Shown here: one piece after another, positions 1 through 9,475 of the stretch
Numbering within the stretch: position 1 is the stretch's first letter
Layout: each line of letters starts with the position of its first letter
Assembly (NCBI GenBank): GCA_905221605.1
Contig: CAJNDS010002232.1
Location: 1 to 32,500, forward strand
Direction of reading: 5' to 3'
DNA length: 32,500 bases
Source: Symbiodinium natans
Lineage: Eukaryota > Sar > Dinophyceae > Suessiales > Symbiodiniaceae
Made by a program: the position numbers and the translations under genes
The notes under the pieces: model-generated
Told to the model about the DNA's origin: nothing
Seen by the model: the letters and a program-made list of their open reading frames with translations, nothing else
Databases searched by the model: none

Positions 1-1273
<1,273 letters not shown>

Positions 1274-1365
1274 GATGACACATCACAAAACGACATTTAG
1301 AAACAAGGCAGTGTGCAGCGATACGCGTAAACCCTGAACACTCATAAGCTGTTTCAACACTGAGC

Positions 1366-1556
1366 AACCCTAAACCCTTAACCCACAACTCGAAACCCCA
1401 AAACCCTAAACCCTAAACCCTAAACCATAAACCATAAACCCTAACCCTAAACCCTAAACCCTAAACCCTAAACCCTAAACCCTAAACCCTAAACCCTAAA
1501 CCCTAAACCCTAAACCCTAAACCCTAAATCCCGGACCCTAAACCCTAAACTAAACC
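1366..1556 (-). repeat. CCCTAAA array
   Basis: Roughly 20 tandem CCCTAAA units with sporadic variants (CCATAAA, CCCGGAC) near the edges. It is an interstitial telomere-type block, not a chromosome end, because unique DNA follows on both sides. Confidence 0.95.
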
Positions 1557-1561
1557 CCAAG

Positions 1562-1612
1562 TTCTCGTCGCATCCGGGCCGCAGAGGCCGCAAAGTACAT
1601 CGAAGCAGAGAG
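1562..1612 (+). CDS. Candidate exon (plus-strand set)
   Basis: The island sits between a CCCTAAA block ending CCCCAAG (possible AG acceptor) and AG|GTAGCC (possible donor). The frame reads SRRIRAAEAAKYIEAE, a charged helical peptide. It starts after one base and leaves two, so it is internal. The function is unknown and the piece is too short for certainty. Confidence 0.25.
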
Positions 1613-1629
1613 GTAGCCTTAACTGAGCT

Positions 1630-1740
1630 TCAGGGTTCAGGGTTCAGGGTTCAGGGTTCAGGGTTCAGGGTTCAGATATTCAGGGTTCAGGGTTCAGGGT
1701 TTAGGGTTTAGGGTTTAAGGTCTAGTGTTTAGGGTTTGAG
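1630..1740 (+). repeat. TTCAGGG / TTTAGGG array
   Basis: A homogeneous run of the variant heptamer TTCAGGG (about nine units, once interrupted) passes into canonical TTTAGGG units. The variant is clustered rather than scattered. Confidence 0.9.
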
Positions 1741-2125
1741 GGTCTTGGGGCACTTAAGCACTTTTGGGAAACTTCCGGAGGGCTGTTTGGTTTCAGAGGG
1801 ATTGCTGCCAGGAAACCCCGAACCTTGGAAAGGGCGGGGTTTATGGAAATTGTATGGGTTTGTGCCCCAAGTTTTGACCGAAACGTTTTGACCGAAACGC
1901 GGCTTGTTACTTTGGTCCTGTGGGTGCATTTTGAGGTGTTTTTCTTTTTGGCGGCGGGGCCGGGGCGGGGGGGGGGGGGAACCTCCGCACTTTTTGGAGG
2001 TCTCGGGGACCTTGTTTGGGCCTTTTTTGCCCCCAACCTTTTGAACCTTTTGAGAGGCCTTTTGAGCCCTTCCGGGGCATTTTTTGGGGAAGAATTCGTA
2101 CTACGTGCAAGTTCTATCATCTTTT
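1741..2125. other. G/T-rich low-complexity spacer
   Basis: This stretch is strand-asymmetric, with recurring CCTTTTGAG- and GGGGCCTTTT-like words and a G tract near 1967-1979. Read on the minus strand it resembles the CCAAAAGGCC-rich stretch at 23,840-24,080. Long frames are open on both strands (132 aa minus, 161 aa plus) because the composition is low in stops; neither looks like a protein. Confidence 0.6.
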
Positions 2126-2160
2126 TCTTGAGGGTTAGGGTTCAGGGTTTAGGCAGGCTT

Positions 2161-2665
2161 ACAGGAACTGCAAGGATCAGAGACTACGAGAGTTTAGGTC
2201 GCTTGCTGACTTACAGCCCCTCAATCAAAGGGCATGTCGTCTTGGGTTTACGGCAAAATTGGAAGTGCTCTCCAATCCGTCTTCGATGGAAGCAACCCTC
2301 TAAGCCCTAAGCCCTAAGCCCTAAGCCCCGAAGCCCCTAAGCCCCTAAGCCACTAAGCCCTCAGCCCAAAGCCCTCAGCCCTATTACCCAACCCTACTCC
2401 ATCGAAAAGGCCCGAAGAACGAAGAACCAAAGCCCTTGATCCGACGTGCAACTGCACCTCGCGGCCCAGGCCCTGAACCCTCGAACCCCAAACCCTACAC
2501 CCTAAACCCCAAACCCCGAATCCCAAATCCTATACCCCAAGCACTATGTAATCACTTCTTTGTGTCAGGAGGCCGTTGTGGTCTTTGAGAATCTGCTTCG
2601 AACGGACCATGCTCTGCCAATACCTACCAGAGCACAGGAAAAGCCTGAAACACAAGGAATTGCAT
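2161..2665. other. Unique islands with ambiguous coding potential
   Basis: Three islands (2155-2312, 2400-2480, 2560-2665) are separated by CCCTAAG/CCCTAAA variants. The third has an open plus frame after TTTGTGTCAG (EAVVVFENLLRTDHALPIP) and an equally plausible minus frame after TTTCAG (LFLCSGRYWQSMVRSK). The first and second islands are likewise open on both strands. I cannot assign strand or product. Confidence 0.3.
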
Positions 2666-2669
2666 TGGT

Positions 2670-2765
2670 TTAGGGTTTAGGGTTTAGGATTTAGGGTTTA
2701 GGGCTTAGGGTTTAGGATTTAGGGTTCAGGGTTTCGGGTTTGGGGTTGAGGGTCTAGGGTTTACA
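2670..2765 (+). repeat. TTTAGGG array with variants
   Basis: About 12 units including TTTAGGA, CTTAGGG, TTCAGGG and TTCGGGT variants. Confidence 0.9.
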
Positions 2766-2959
2766 TCAAGCATGAGGCGTGGAAGGGGGATGATCCAAAC
2801 TCTGGACCCCGCTTGGTGCTCGATAATCCGATTCTGACAATGTGATTACTTCCTGGCTACTTATGGCTACACCTGTTGTTTATGGCTCTGTAAGCCTTGC
2901 TCAGTGCATGGCGCACAATGAGGGTTCAGGGCCCTCTACACGAAACTCTAAAACCTGAG

Positions 2960-2992
2960 GCAGTGTGCAAGGCCCGGGAGCAGGAATCCGCG
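2960..2992 (+). CDS. Candidate mini-exon ending at a telomere-type donor
   Basis: Eleven codons (AVCKAREQESA), nine of them ending in G or C, lie between CCTGAG| and |GTTTAGGGTTTAGGG. The donor GT is the first dinucleotide of the adjoining TTTAGGG array. Phase is 0 at both ends. It is short, so chance is a real alternative. Confidence 0.25.
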
Positions 2993-3090
2993 GTTTAGGG
3001 TTTAGGGTTTAGGGTTTAGGGTTTAGGGTTTAGGGTTCAGGGTTTAGGGTTCAGAGTTTAAGGCTTCGGGTTAATTTAGGGTTTAGGGAC
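2993..3090 (+). repeat. TTTAGGG array
   Basis: About 12 units, the last ones degenerate (TTCAGAG, TTAAGGC). On the plus strand it would be the 5' part of an intron following the mini-exon that ends at 2992. Confidence 0.9.
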
Positions 3091-3278
3091 CATGAACCCC
3101 CACCCAGGTCACGTCAGCGTGAGCCCATGGATGGGATTCATCACCAGTGCCCAAACCTCGAAGCAGGCGAACTCTTCCCTCGAACAGTAGAAACACCAGC
3201 GCCTTGCGTCTTACGTATGCGAATCCCTTACCTCTACAACCCTAGATACAAAAACCCCCGACCCTTCAAAGTCCGAAT

Positions 3279-3395
3279 GCCCTAAACCCTAAACCCTAAA
3301 CCCTAAACCCTAAACCCTAAACCCTAAACTCCAAACCCTAAACCCTAAACCCTAAACCCGAAACCCGAAACCCTAAACCCTGAAACCCTAAAGGT
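3279..3395 (-). repeat. CCCTAAA array
   Basis: About 15 units; CCCGAAA variants are paired near the 3' end. Confidence 0.95.
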
Positions 3396-3472
3396 TTTGT
3401 AGGGTTTTTGGAGCCTAAACTTTGAGAACCCCTCAAAACCCTGGAGCCCCTGAAGCCGCAGCGCTGTTTCAG

Positions 3473-3610
3473 GCCCTGGGGCGCTTGGATCCTTGTGGGG
3501 AGGTTTAGGGTTTAGGGTTTAGGGTTTAGGGTTTAGGGTTTAGGGTTTAGGGTTTAGGGTTTAGGGTTCAGGTTTAGGGGTTTGCCCTCTACCTCAGCCA
3601 CCTAGACCTT
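3473..3610 (+). CDS. Two candidate mini-exons flanking a TTTAGGG intron
   Basis: 3473-3502 (ALGRLDPCGE) follows TTTCAG| and ends GAG|GTTTAGGG. 3578-3610 (GFALYLSHLDL) follows TTTAG|. Both are phase 0, so removing 3503-3577, an almost pure TTTAGGG array, joins them in frame. This is the simplest case in the window of a putative intron made only of telomere-type repeat. The exons are tiny and unsupported by homology. Confidence 0.25.
3503..3577 (+). repeat. TTTAGGG array, possible whole intron
   Basis: Ten units running from GTTTAGGG to GGTTTAG. The same span has GT at its start and AG at its end. Confidence 0.9.
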
Positions 3611-4099
3611 AGCTAAGGCCTCCCAATTGCTTGTAGTGGTTTAGGGCCTAGGCGTTGCTTCTGGCAATTGCTCTTTACGATTTCTCTCATGGCGGTGGTT
3701 TAGGAGACTTGTATGGGTTCTACGGGTACTGCGGTTGCATGAGATGATGCCGTCAAGTTCTAGAACTCTGAACATACAAACATCCTAAGCGCTTCCTGTG
3801 ATGATCCGCTCATGGCGACCCCAATCTTTATAAACCCCCTAAACCGAACAACTACTATGTGCTTAGGAACCCCGAAAAATGAAGAAACCATCTCTTCCTG
3901 ATAAGGGTAATAGGGGGATGATTCTTTTTGGGCTCTTAAGCTCGTAGTAGGCAATAGACATGCAAACCCCCATGCCCCAAAAAGCTATAAACCCTAAAGA
4001 CAAGCACAAGTACCGAGGCAAGGACAGTCCACCACATCACGCGACGTAGCCACAAAGACAGCCAAAGGTCCTATAGGAGTGGGTCTCGCCCGAAGTCCC

Positions 4100-4147
4100 G
4101 TAGGGTTTAGGGTTTAGGGTTTAGGGTTTAGGGTTTAGGGTTTAGGG
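4100..4147 (+). repeat. TTTAGGG array
   Basis: Six to seven perfect units. Confidence 0.95.
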
Positions 4148-4194
4148 TCCGCCGACCCTGGCGGCGTGTTGGATGGGTTTGAGGAGGTGAAAAC

Positions 4195-4440
4195 CTCCCT
4201 CTTTCCCTCCCCCCCCAAAACGCGGGGGGGGGGGTAGGGGGGGTCGGTGCACAATTTTTTCGTGGAGGACCGCGCCACCCGCACAGCGTAAACAGGCGGT
4301 TCAGCACAGGGGGGTAGGGGCGCCCTTAGCAAAATCAGCGTTTTCGGCACTCACACCCCAACCCCCGCCCCCACCCCCCTCCCCCCCAACCCCCCCCCCC
4401 CCCCAACCCCCCCCCCCCCCCCCCCCCCACCCCCACCCAC
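4195..4440. repeat. C- and G-rich homopolymer region
   Basis: Runs of C (4204-4217 and most of 4373-4440) and of G (4224-4246) separated by ordinary sequence. The C runs are interrupted only by AA or A. No coding frame is credible across them. Confidence 0.9.
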
Positions 4441-4493
4441 CGCTTGAGGTTGTCCTGGTGCTAACCCCTACCCCCCCCCCAAACGTTTCACAG

Positions 4494-4692
4494 AACTCTG
4501 CCGAGCAGGCTGGGATGATCTTCGAACCATGCGAGCGGGTTTAGACCTCTCAACTATGCTCCAGCGGGGTCGGCGGCTTGAGCCGGAGGCTCTTAAATTT
4601 AGGGTTTAGGGCTCTAATCTCAAAATACAGAACCCCAAATCCTACCCCTTCGGCCCAAGGCCTTGGGCTACTCTGGAGACGTGACCATTGCG
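4494..4692 (+). CDS. Two candidate exons with GTTTAG donors
   Basis: 4494-4538 (NSAEQAGMIFEPCER) follows CGTTTCACAG| and ends CGG|GTTTAG. 4660-4692 (ALGYSGDVTIA) follows CCCAAG| and ends GCG|GTTTAGGG. Both are phase 0 at both ends, so they join in frame. G/C-ending codons make up about 70%. The product is not recognised. Confidence 0.3.
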
Positions 4693-4745
4693 GTTTAGGG
4701 TTTAGGGTTTAGGGTTTAGGGTTGAGGGTTTAGGGTTTAGGGTTT
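4693..4745 (+). repeat. TTTAGGG array
   Basis: Seven to eight units beginning exactly at a possible splice donor. Confidence 0.9.
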
Positions 4746-4822
4746 CATATTGTAATTCCCAAAACAGGGGTACCCCCACCATTTAGGGACAGTTTAGGGT
4801 TTAGAGGGTTTATGTTGGGAGG

Positions 4823-4918
4823 TACCCTCTTATACTCACAGTCCTGAATCGGGATTATAAGGGGGGGTACTATACTCCCTACTAAGGGCTGTTAGTAGAA
4901 GGGCCGGGTGAACATCCC
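4823..4918. mobile_element. MITE-like element, family 1, diverged copy
   Basis: Inner words CTTATACTCACAGTCCTGA and CTAAGGGCTGTTAGTAGAAGG form an imperfect inverted pair, and the end GTGAACATCCC is the inverse of the start of the copy at 28,528. No coding capacity. Confidence 0.6.
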
Positions 4919-4954
4919 AAGGTTTATGGGTTTAGGGTACACCTTTGACCCACT

Positions 4955-5022
4955 TAGTTGCTGAGTTCATAGTCCCCCCAAAAGTGCACACTTTCAGTTC
5001 TATAGGGGATTATCGTATCCCT
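4955..5022. repeat. Dispersed repeat, family 2, copy 1
   Basis: About 65 bases (TTGCTGAGTTCATAG... to ...ATAGGGGATTATCGTATCCC) recur at 18,040-18,105 with only a few differences. It is non-coding and of unknown type, and it sits next to a CCCTAAA block in both places. Confidence 0.75.
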
Positions 5023-5087
5023 AAACCCTAAACCCTAAATCCTGAACCCTAAACCCTAAACCCTAAACCCTAAACCCTAAACCCTAC
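5018..5087 (-). repeat. CCCTAAA array
   Basis: About nine units with one CCCTGAA variant. Confidence 0.9.
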
Positions 5088-5157
5088 AATGCGTGAATCA
5101 CGCACCAGTCACCCGCCTTCAAGGATCGGACCAATTCAGAGGAGCGCCCCTGCGGTC

Positions 5158-5205
5158 CGGGTTTCGGGTTTCGGGTTTCGGGTTTCGGGTTTAGGGTTTA
5201 GGGCT
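5158..5205 (+). repeat. GGGTTTC variant array
   Basis: Four consecutive GGGTTTC units pass into GGGTTTA units: a local homogeneous variant. Confidence 0.85.
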
Positions 5206-5523
5206 GGTTTAGGATTTGGGGTCTGGGCCTAAACCTTGTAAACCCTGTAACTCGATACATCCTATTACGAAGGGGCTTAGGGAGTCGGGTTCCCCATAAA
5301 TAAGCCACACAGCTTATGACCCTATAAGCCCTATACCATACGCCCTCAACCCCTAGAAATACAAGTGTTTCCTCCAACGCGGTTTGAAATCCATGGGCTC
5401 GACCTTTCGAAGAAGATCAATCAGTGCTCTTGCTTTAGGAGTCTTTTCGGGTTGTATTGGGAAACCATGAACCCCAAACCCTAAACCCTAGGGACGACTT
5501 TTTCATTTCATGGAGGGCACCAG

Positions 5524-5580
5524 GGATCACAACACCTGAAGGAGATCTACGAGCACTTCGGCACACACCTGCACTCCGCG
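5524..5580 (+). CDS. Candidate exon, unknown protein
   Basis: Nineteen codons (GSQHLKEIYEHFGTHLHSA) lie between GGCACCAG| and |GTGTAG. Almost all codons end in G or C across the second half, which is well above the surroundings. Phase is 0 at both ends. A minus-strand frame through the island is also open, so strand is likely but not certain. Confidence 0.35.
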
Positions 5581-5624
5581 GTGTAGCGCCATACACCCAA
5601 GCCCGGAAGCGCGCCACGCAACAA

Positions 5625-5770
5625 GGTTTAGGGTTTAGTAAGTTTAGGGTTTAGAGAATAGGGTTTAGGGTTTAGGGGAAACCCATGGTAATTCTTCATT
5701 TAGGGTTTAGGGTTTAGGGTTTAGGGTTTAGGGTTTAGGGTTTAGGGTTTAGGGTTTAGGGTTTAGGGAT
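5625..5770 (+). repeat. TTTAGGG arrays
   Basis: A degenerate part (5625-5680) and, after a 20-base gap, about ten perfect units (5700-5769). Confidence 0.95.
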
Positions 5771-5778
5771 AGCTGTAC

Positions 5779-5850
5779 AGGTGGGGCCCAAAGGCCTCCG
5801 CAGCTGTCTTGGGTGAGAGCAGATGCTGCTCCTGGGCTCGGGTCGGTGCC
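5779..5850 (-). CDS. Candidate exon, unknown protein
   Basis: The minus-strand frame reads APTRAQEQHLLSPKTAAEAF and three more residues, between CTTAG| and CT|GTACAGC. About 70% of codons end in G or C. It starts with one base and leaves two. It lies directly between two TTTAGGG blocks. Confidence 0.35.
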
Positions 5851-6188
5851 CTAAGCTTTAACTTCTAGGGTTTAGGGTTTAGGGTTTAGGGTTGAGGGTT
5901 GAGGGTTGAGGGTTTAGGGTTAACTATAGTACCTAAACCTACTTTACTATTTGCTTGAGAACCCCCCCCCCCCCCCAAATGAATCAACATATTCTTCCTC
6001 GTAAGGGCAATATATAGGGATTACTTTCCTCTCTTTTCTGTGGTTGTTCTTAAGCAAAAAGTAGTTTTTGCACTGGACTCAGGCTACCGAAGGTGTTTTC
6101 CCAAAGTCGGATGACGCACACGAACTGTGCCTACGTTCAAGTGCGCGCACCCGCACGCGCAGGCTGAACACCCAGGCCCAAGAGCAGC

Positions 6189-6250
6189 CTAGGAATGAAA
6201 AAGGGCGCCCTTGTTGGTTGAAAGGGTTATAGAAGGGAACCTGGACCTGA
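6189..6250. repeat. Dispersed repeat, family 3, copy 1
   Basis: The module CAGCCTAGGAATGAAAAAGG followed by GCGCCCTTGTTGGTTGAAAG and GGTTATAGAAGGGAACC recurs at 23,466 and 30,025. The conserved core is AGTAACCTAGGAA, then an A/G-rich stretch, then GGGTGCCCTTTTTTGG. Unknown element. Confidence 0.7.
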
Positions 6251-6639
6251 AATGGAAGAAGGGCCTACTAAGGCGCCAGATTAAACCCCAAACCCCAAAC
6301 CCTAAACCCGAACCCCTGGAGCGGACACTGACACCGACTTGGGGAGTTGGGTTTAGAGTTTCGGGGTTAAACGTCTGGCTTGTGTGCAGGTAGGGCACCT
6401 CGAGCTATGACTGGCTATATCCTTATAGACATCGGGGGCCTTGTTGCCCATGAACCTGCAAGTACATACTGTACATTTTCAAAGAAGAGAAGTAGGGTAA
6501 CGAGGGTTTGGGAGAAACCCCCTCTTAGAAGAACCCATGAACCTCCAAGTAAGGGATAGTTGGGTACGGCCTTGCTTGGCCCTTGCACTCAGGAACCTGC
6601 GGAACCCACTTCTTTATCATAAACTCCAAAGGCTAAGGT

Positions 6640-6720
6640 TTAGGGTTTAAGGTTGAGGGTTTAGGGTTTTAGGGTTTAGGGTTTAGGGTTAAACCAAAAC
6701 CTAACCCCTAAACCCTAATG
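6640..6720. repeat. Head-to-head telomere-type junction
   Basis: About seven TTTAGGG-type units run directly into CCCTAAA-type units at about 6690-6705 (GGGTTAAACCAAAACCTAACC). The arrangement resembles an end-to-end fusion or an inverted duplication of an array. Confidence 0.8.
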
Positions 6721-7074
6721 AAACGCTAAACCTGAAGCCCCGAATTAAGGGAGCCTCTGGGAACTTTGAATACTCGCAAGCTGGCGCTTGAGGCCCTGGG
6801 AGCCTGGCGAGCGTGTTTGAGATGGCCTGGGCTTCGGCACGCTTTCAAGTTTAGGGTTTCGGGCTTGGGATTTAGGGATAAAGGGGCTGAGGTCTACAAG
6901 CCCAAAAGCCTCGGCCAGCTCATCGCAGGATCCTGCTTTACGCCCCTCCCCCAAAAAATAGTAAACCCCAAAACCCCTCCAAGCTTTCACCCTGATCACG
7001 ACGGGTAGCCAAGGATGATTAAGTTTACAAATTAAACGATTACTGTCAGTTTCTTGTGGAGGGGGGGGGCGGGC

Positions 7075-7161
7075 AAAGCGAAGCGCACCACTCCCCAGGA
7101 ACCCGGGACACGTGCTATTGCCAGCCGCGGCACCGTGGACGTTGGCGTTGAAGGCGCGCGC
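7075..7161 (-). CDS. Candidate exon, unknown protein
   Basis: The minus-strand frame after AATAGAG| reads ARAFNANVHGAAAGNSTCPG and continues open toward 7075. Codons end mostly in C or G. The 3' end is not defined. The function is unknown. Confidence 0.35.
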
Positions 7162-7202
7162 CTCTATTCTTGCGAGCTCTTTTCATGTGGAGCTCACCCT
7201 TG

Positions 7203-7404
7203 ACCCTTAACCCAAAACTCCAAACCCGAAGTTCTAAACCCGAGACCCTAAATCCCCAAACCCTCAACCTATTCTAAACCCCAAACCCCAAACCCCAAAC
7301 CCTAAACCCCAAACCCTAACCCCAAACCCGAAACCCTAAACAACCATAAACCCCAAACCCTAACCCCTAACCCCTAAACCCTAAACCCTAAACCCTAAAC
7401 CCTG
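7203..7404 (-). repeat. CCCTAAA / CCCCAAA mixed array
   Basis: A long degenerate block in which CCCCAAA and CCCTAAA units alternate. The last five units are perfect. Confidence 0.9.
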
Positions 7405-7799
7405 GGTCATGGTTTGGACCCTAAGAAAACCGCGAAATGTTGACGCATGGGTTTTGCTGGGGCAGAGATGACCTTTTCTTTTTGAGCATGGTTCGGGGTT
7501 TCGGGCTTATGGTTCCGGGTCTGGGCACTATGGTTCCGCGTTCAGGCCCAAACCTCGCCTATGGTTCTGATCTAAAGATGATAGCGCTTCATAGTTATAC
7601 TTACATACTTGTTTAGAAAGAAAGGGTTTACATACATGTTTAGAGAGGGTTTATATATATATATATGTATATTCATCTTTCTTTTTTCAAACAAAGGGTT
7701 TTGGGTTTCGGTCAGGGTTAGGGTTTAGCGTTTAGGGTCTGGCTTGGAAAGTAAAGCTGGGAAAGAAAGGAGCCCTTCTTTGGCTTAAAGGGGGTTGTT

Positions 7800-7872
7800 G
7801 GGGTTTAGGGTTTAGGGTTTAGGGTTTAGGGTTTAGGGTTTAGGGTTTAGGGTTTAGGGTTTAGGTTTAGGT
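7800..7872 (+). repeat. TTTAGGG array
   Basis: About nine to ten perfect units. Confidence 0.95.
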
Positions 7873-8264
7873 CGGTAACTTCACGCCGATCAAGAAGGAA
7901 ACCACTAAGGATCCGAGCTTCGGATCCAGTCCAGGAATATACTTTTTGGCCAAGTGCCTTAAACTCTAAACCGTAAATCCTAAACCCCTATGCCCTAGAG
8001 CCTTTCTTCACGGCACTTGGGGTGCTCTCTCAGGTTTAGAGCCCCAAGTGACTTTGTGGGGTTCGGGCGGGGTCGGCTACGACCCCCCTCCATACGGCGT
8101 ATGCGGCTGAGATTTTAGGCTTCATGGTTTACGGCTTAAAAACCCTAAACCCTATTGTTCAGGGAGAACAAAGATGGGGAACCAGGATAAGCTTCAGGCC
8201 CGAAAACCCCGACCCTTAAGCCCACCCTCCGACGAGATGGGCCGACAGCCTGCTTCAATACCCC

Positions 8265-8345
8265 TTTTTTCTAACAGTCCTCAACAGGCATTATAATGGG
8301 GGGATAGGGATTATAATGGGGGGTAGTATAAGGGGGAACACCCTC
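8265..8345. mobile_element. MITE-like element, family 1, copy 2
   Basis: It carries TCTAACAGTCCT near one end and TAGTATAAGGGGGAACACCC at the other, with the inner GGATTATAATGGGGGG word duplicated. It is related to 4,823 and 28,528. Confidence 0.55.
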
Positions 8346-8453
8346 ACCCAATGCCCTTTAGGCCCAGCCCTGAATTCGGCATTTCGAGACTTTGTTCCCG
8401 AACTTTCAGGGGTGGAGCCCTTTGGGGGCGGATCGCTGGAGCTCTCCAAAAAC

Positions 8454-8525
8454 CTGCGCAGAATCTCAGCCCGCGAGGACTTCGCGCTGGATGCAACAAA
8501 AGCACCCACCAGGGGCAGACCCCAT
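8454..8525 (-). CDS. Candidate exon, unknown protein
   Basis: The minus-strand frame WGLPLVGAFVASSAKSSRAE plus three residues lies between TGCCGCAG| and CAG|GTTTTTGG, both good splice matches. It takes one base from the previous exon and leaves two. An overlapping plus-strand frame (8316-8639, 107 codons) is the main competitor; the splice signals favour minus. Confidence 0.4.
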
Positions 8526-8807
8526 CTGCGGCACATGCCTCACCTTTTGCATAGGCCGCCAGAATACGCCAGGTTTATTGGTTTGAGTCAAAGGCCAAGG
8601 ATCCCCCGTGGAAAGCTTTCCCGACTGATCCGCAGGTGATCTAGCCACCGGCAAAGGCTCTCCGTGGCTATGTCTCCGGAAACCCTAAACCCTAAACCCT
8701 AAACGCCCAATCCGGAGGCACTAAACTATACGAAACGACAGGATGTCGCCGAGACTGGGTTTAGGGATCTTTGGTGACCCTCCCCCAGCCCCCAAAAGAT
8801 GGCCCCC

Positions 8808-8895
8808 AGGGTTTAGGGTTTAGGGTTTAGGGTTTAGGGTTTAGGGTTTAGGGTTTAGGGTTTAGGGTTTAGGGTTTAGGGTTTAGGGTTTAGGG
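8808..8895 (+). repeat. TTTAGGG array
   Basis: Twelve perfect units. Confidence 0.95.
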
Positions 8896-8913
8896 CCAGC
8901 ACTATCATCTCAC

Positions 8914-8992
8914 TATCCTGGGGCTCTTCATTCAGGGGCTCAAGGTGCCCTTGAATCTTTGAAGCTGAATTCCCGAAAAAGCGGTTGGGCCG
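8914..8992 (-). CDS. Candidate exon, unknown protein
   Basis: The minus-strand frame RPNRFFGNSASKIQGHLEPL plus six residues runs from GATTCAG| to GATA|GTGAGA, a strong donor. It is flanked by telomere-type blocks on both sides. The product is not recognised. Confidence 0.4.
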
Positions 8993-9019
8993 CTGAATCC
9001 CTCCACGTGAAGACCACCC

Positions 9020-9145
9020 CCCTAAACCCTAAACCCTAAACCCTAAACCCTAAACCCTACACCCTAAACCCTAAACCCTAAACCCTAAACCCTAAACCCT
9101 AAACCCTAAACCCTAAACCCTAAACCCCCAAACCCCCTAAACCCT
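9020..9145 (-). repeat. CCCTAAA array
   Basis: About 16 units, one CCCTACA variant. Confidence 0.95.
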
Positions 9146-9475
9146 CACCCAATTGTCGACAAAAAACGAGAGTTTAGAGGTAGGGGTGGATGGGATTCAA
9201 CCCGAAACAACTAAACCCTAAGCCAGTCGGCGCCTCACCCGGGTCACCGGTAGGCAGGCAGCACACACCAGAGACGCAACCTGTCAGAGGGTCCGGGGTT
9301 TAGGGTTCGTGGAATCGGGTAAAATTGCCATCCGTGTCACTGGTGTGCATTCTCGGGGGCCGAAAGAAATCTATTGGCGAAATGAGGTTATGTAAAGGAT
9401 TATCGGGCCCATGGAAATTTATAAGCAAGTTGAATCGCGAGCAGGTTCTGCCCATTCGAGCCCAGGACAAGTTCC

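Noticed and set aside
1366-1556. True chromosome end
   Set aside because: Unique sequence lies on both sides of every block and blocks occur in both orientations throughout, so none marks a terminus here.
8316-8639. 107-codon plus-strand ORF
   Set aside because: It overlaps a minus-strand exon with good splice sites at both ends and starts inside a MITE-like element; kept only as an alternative.
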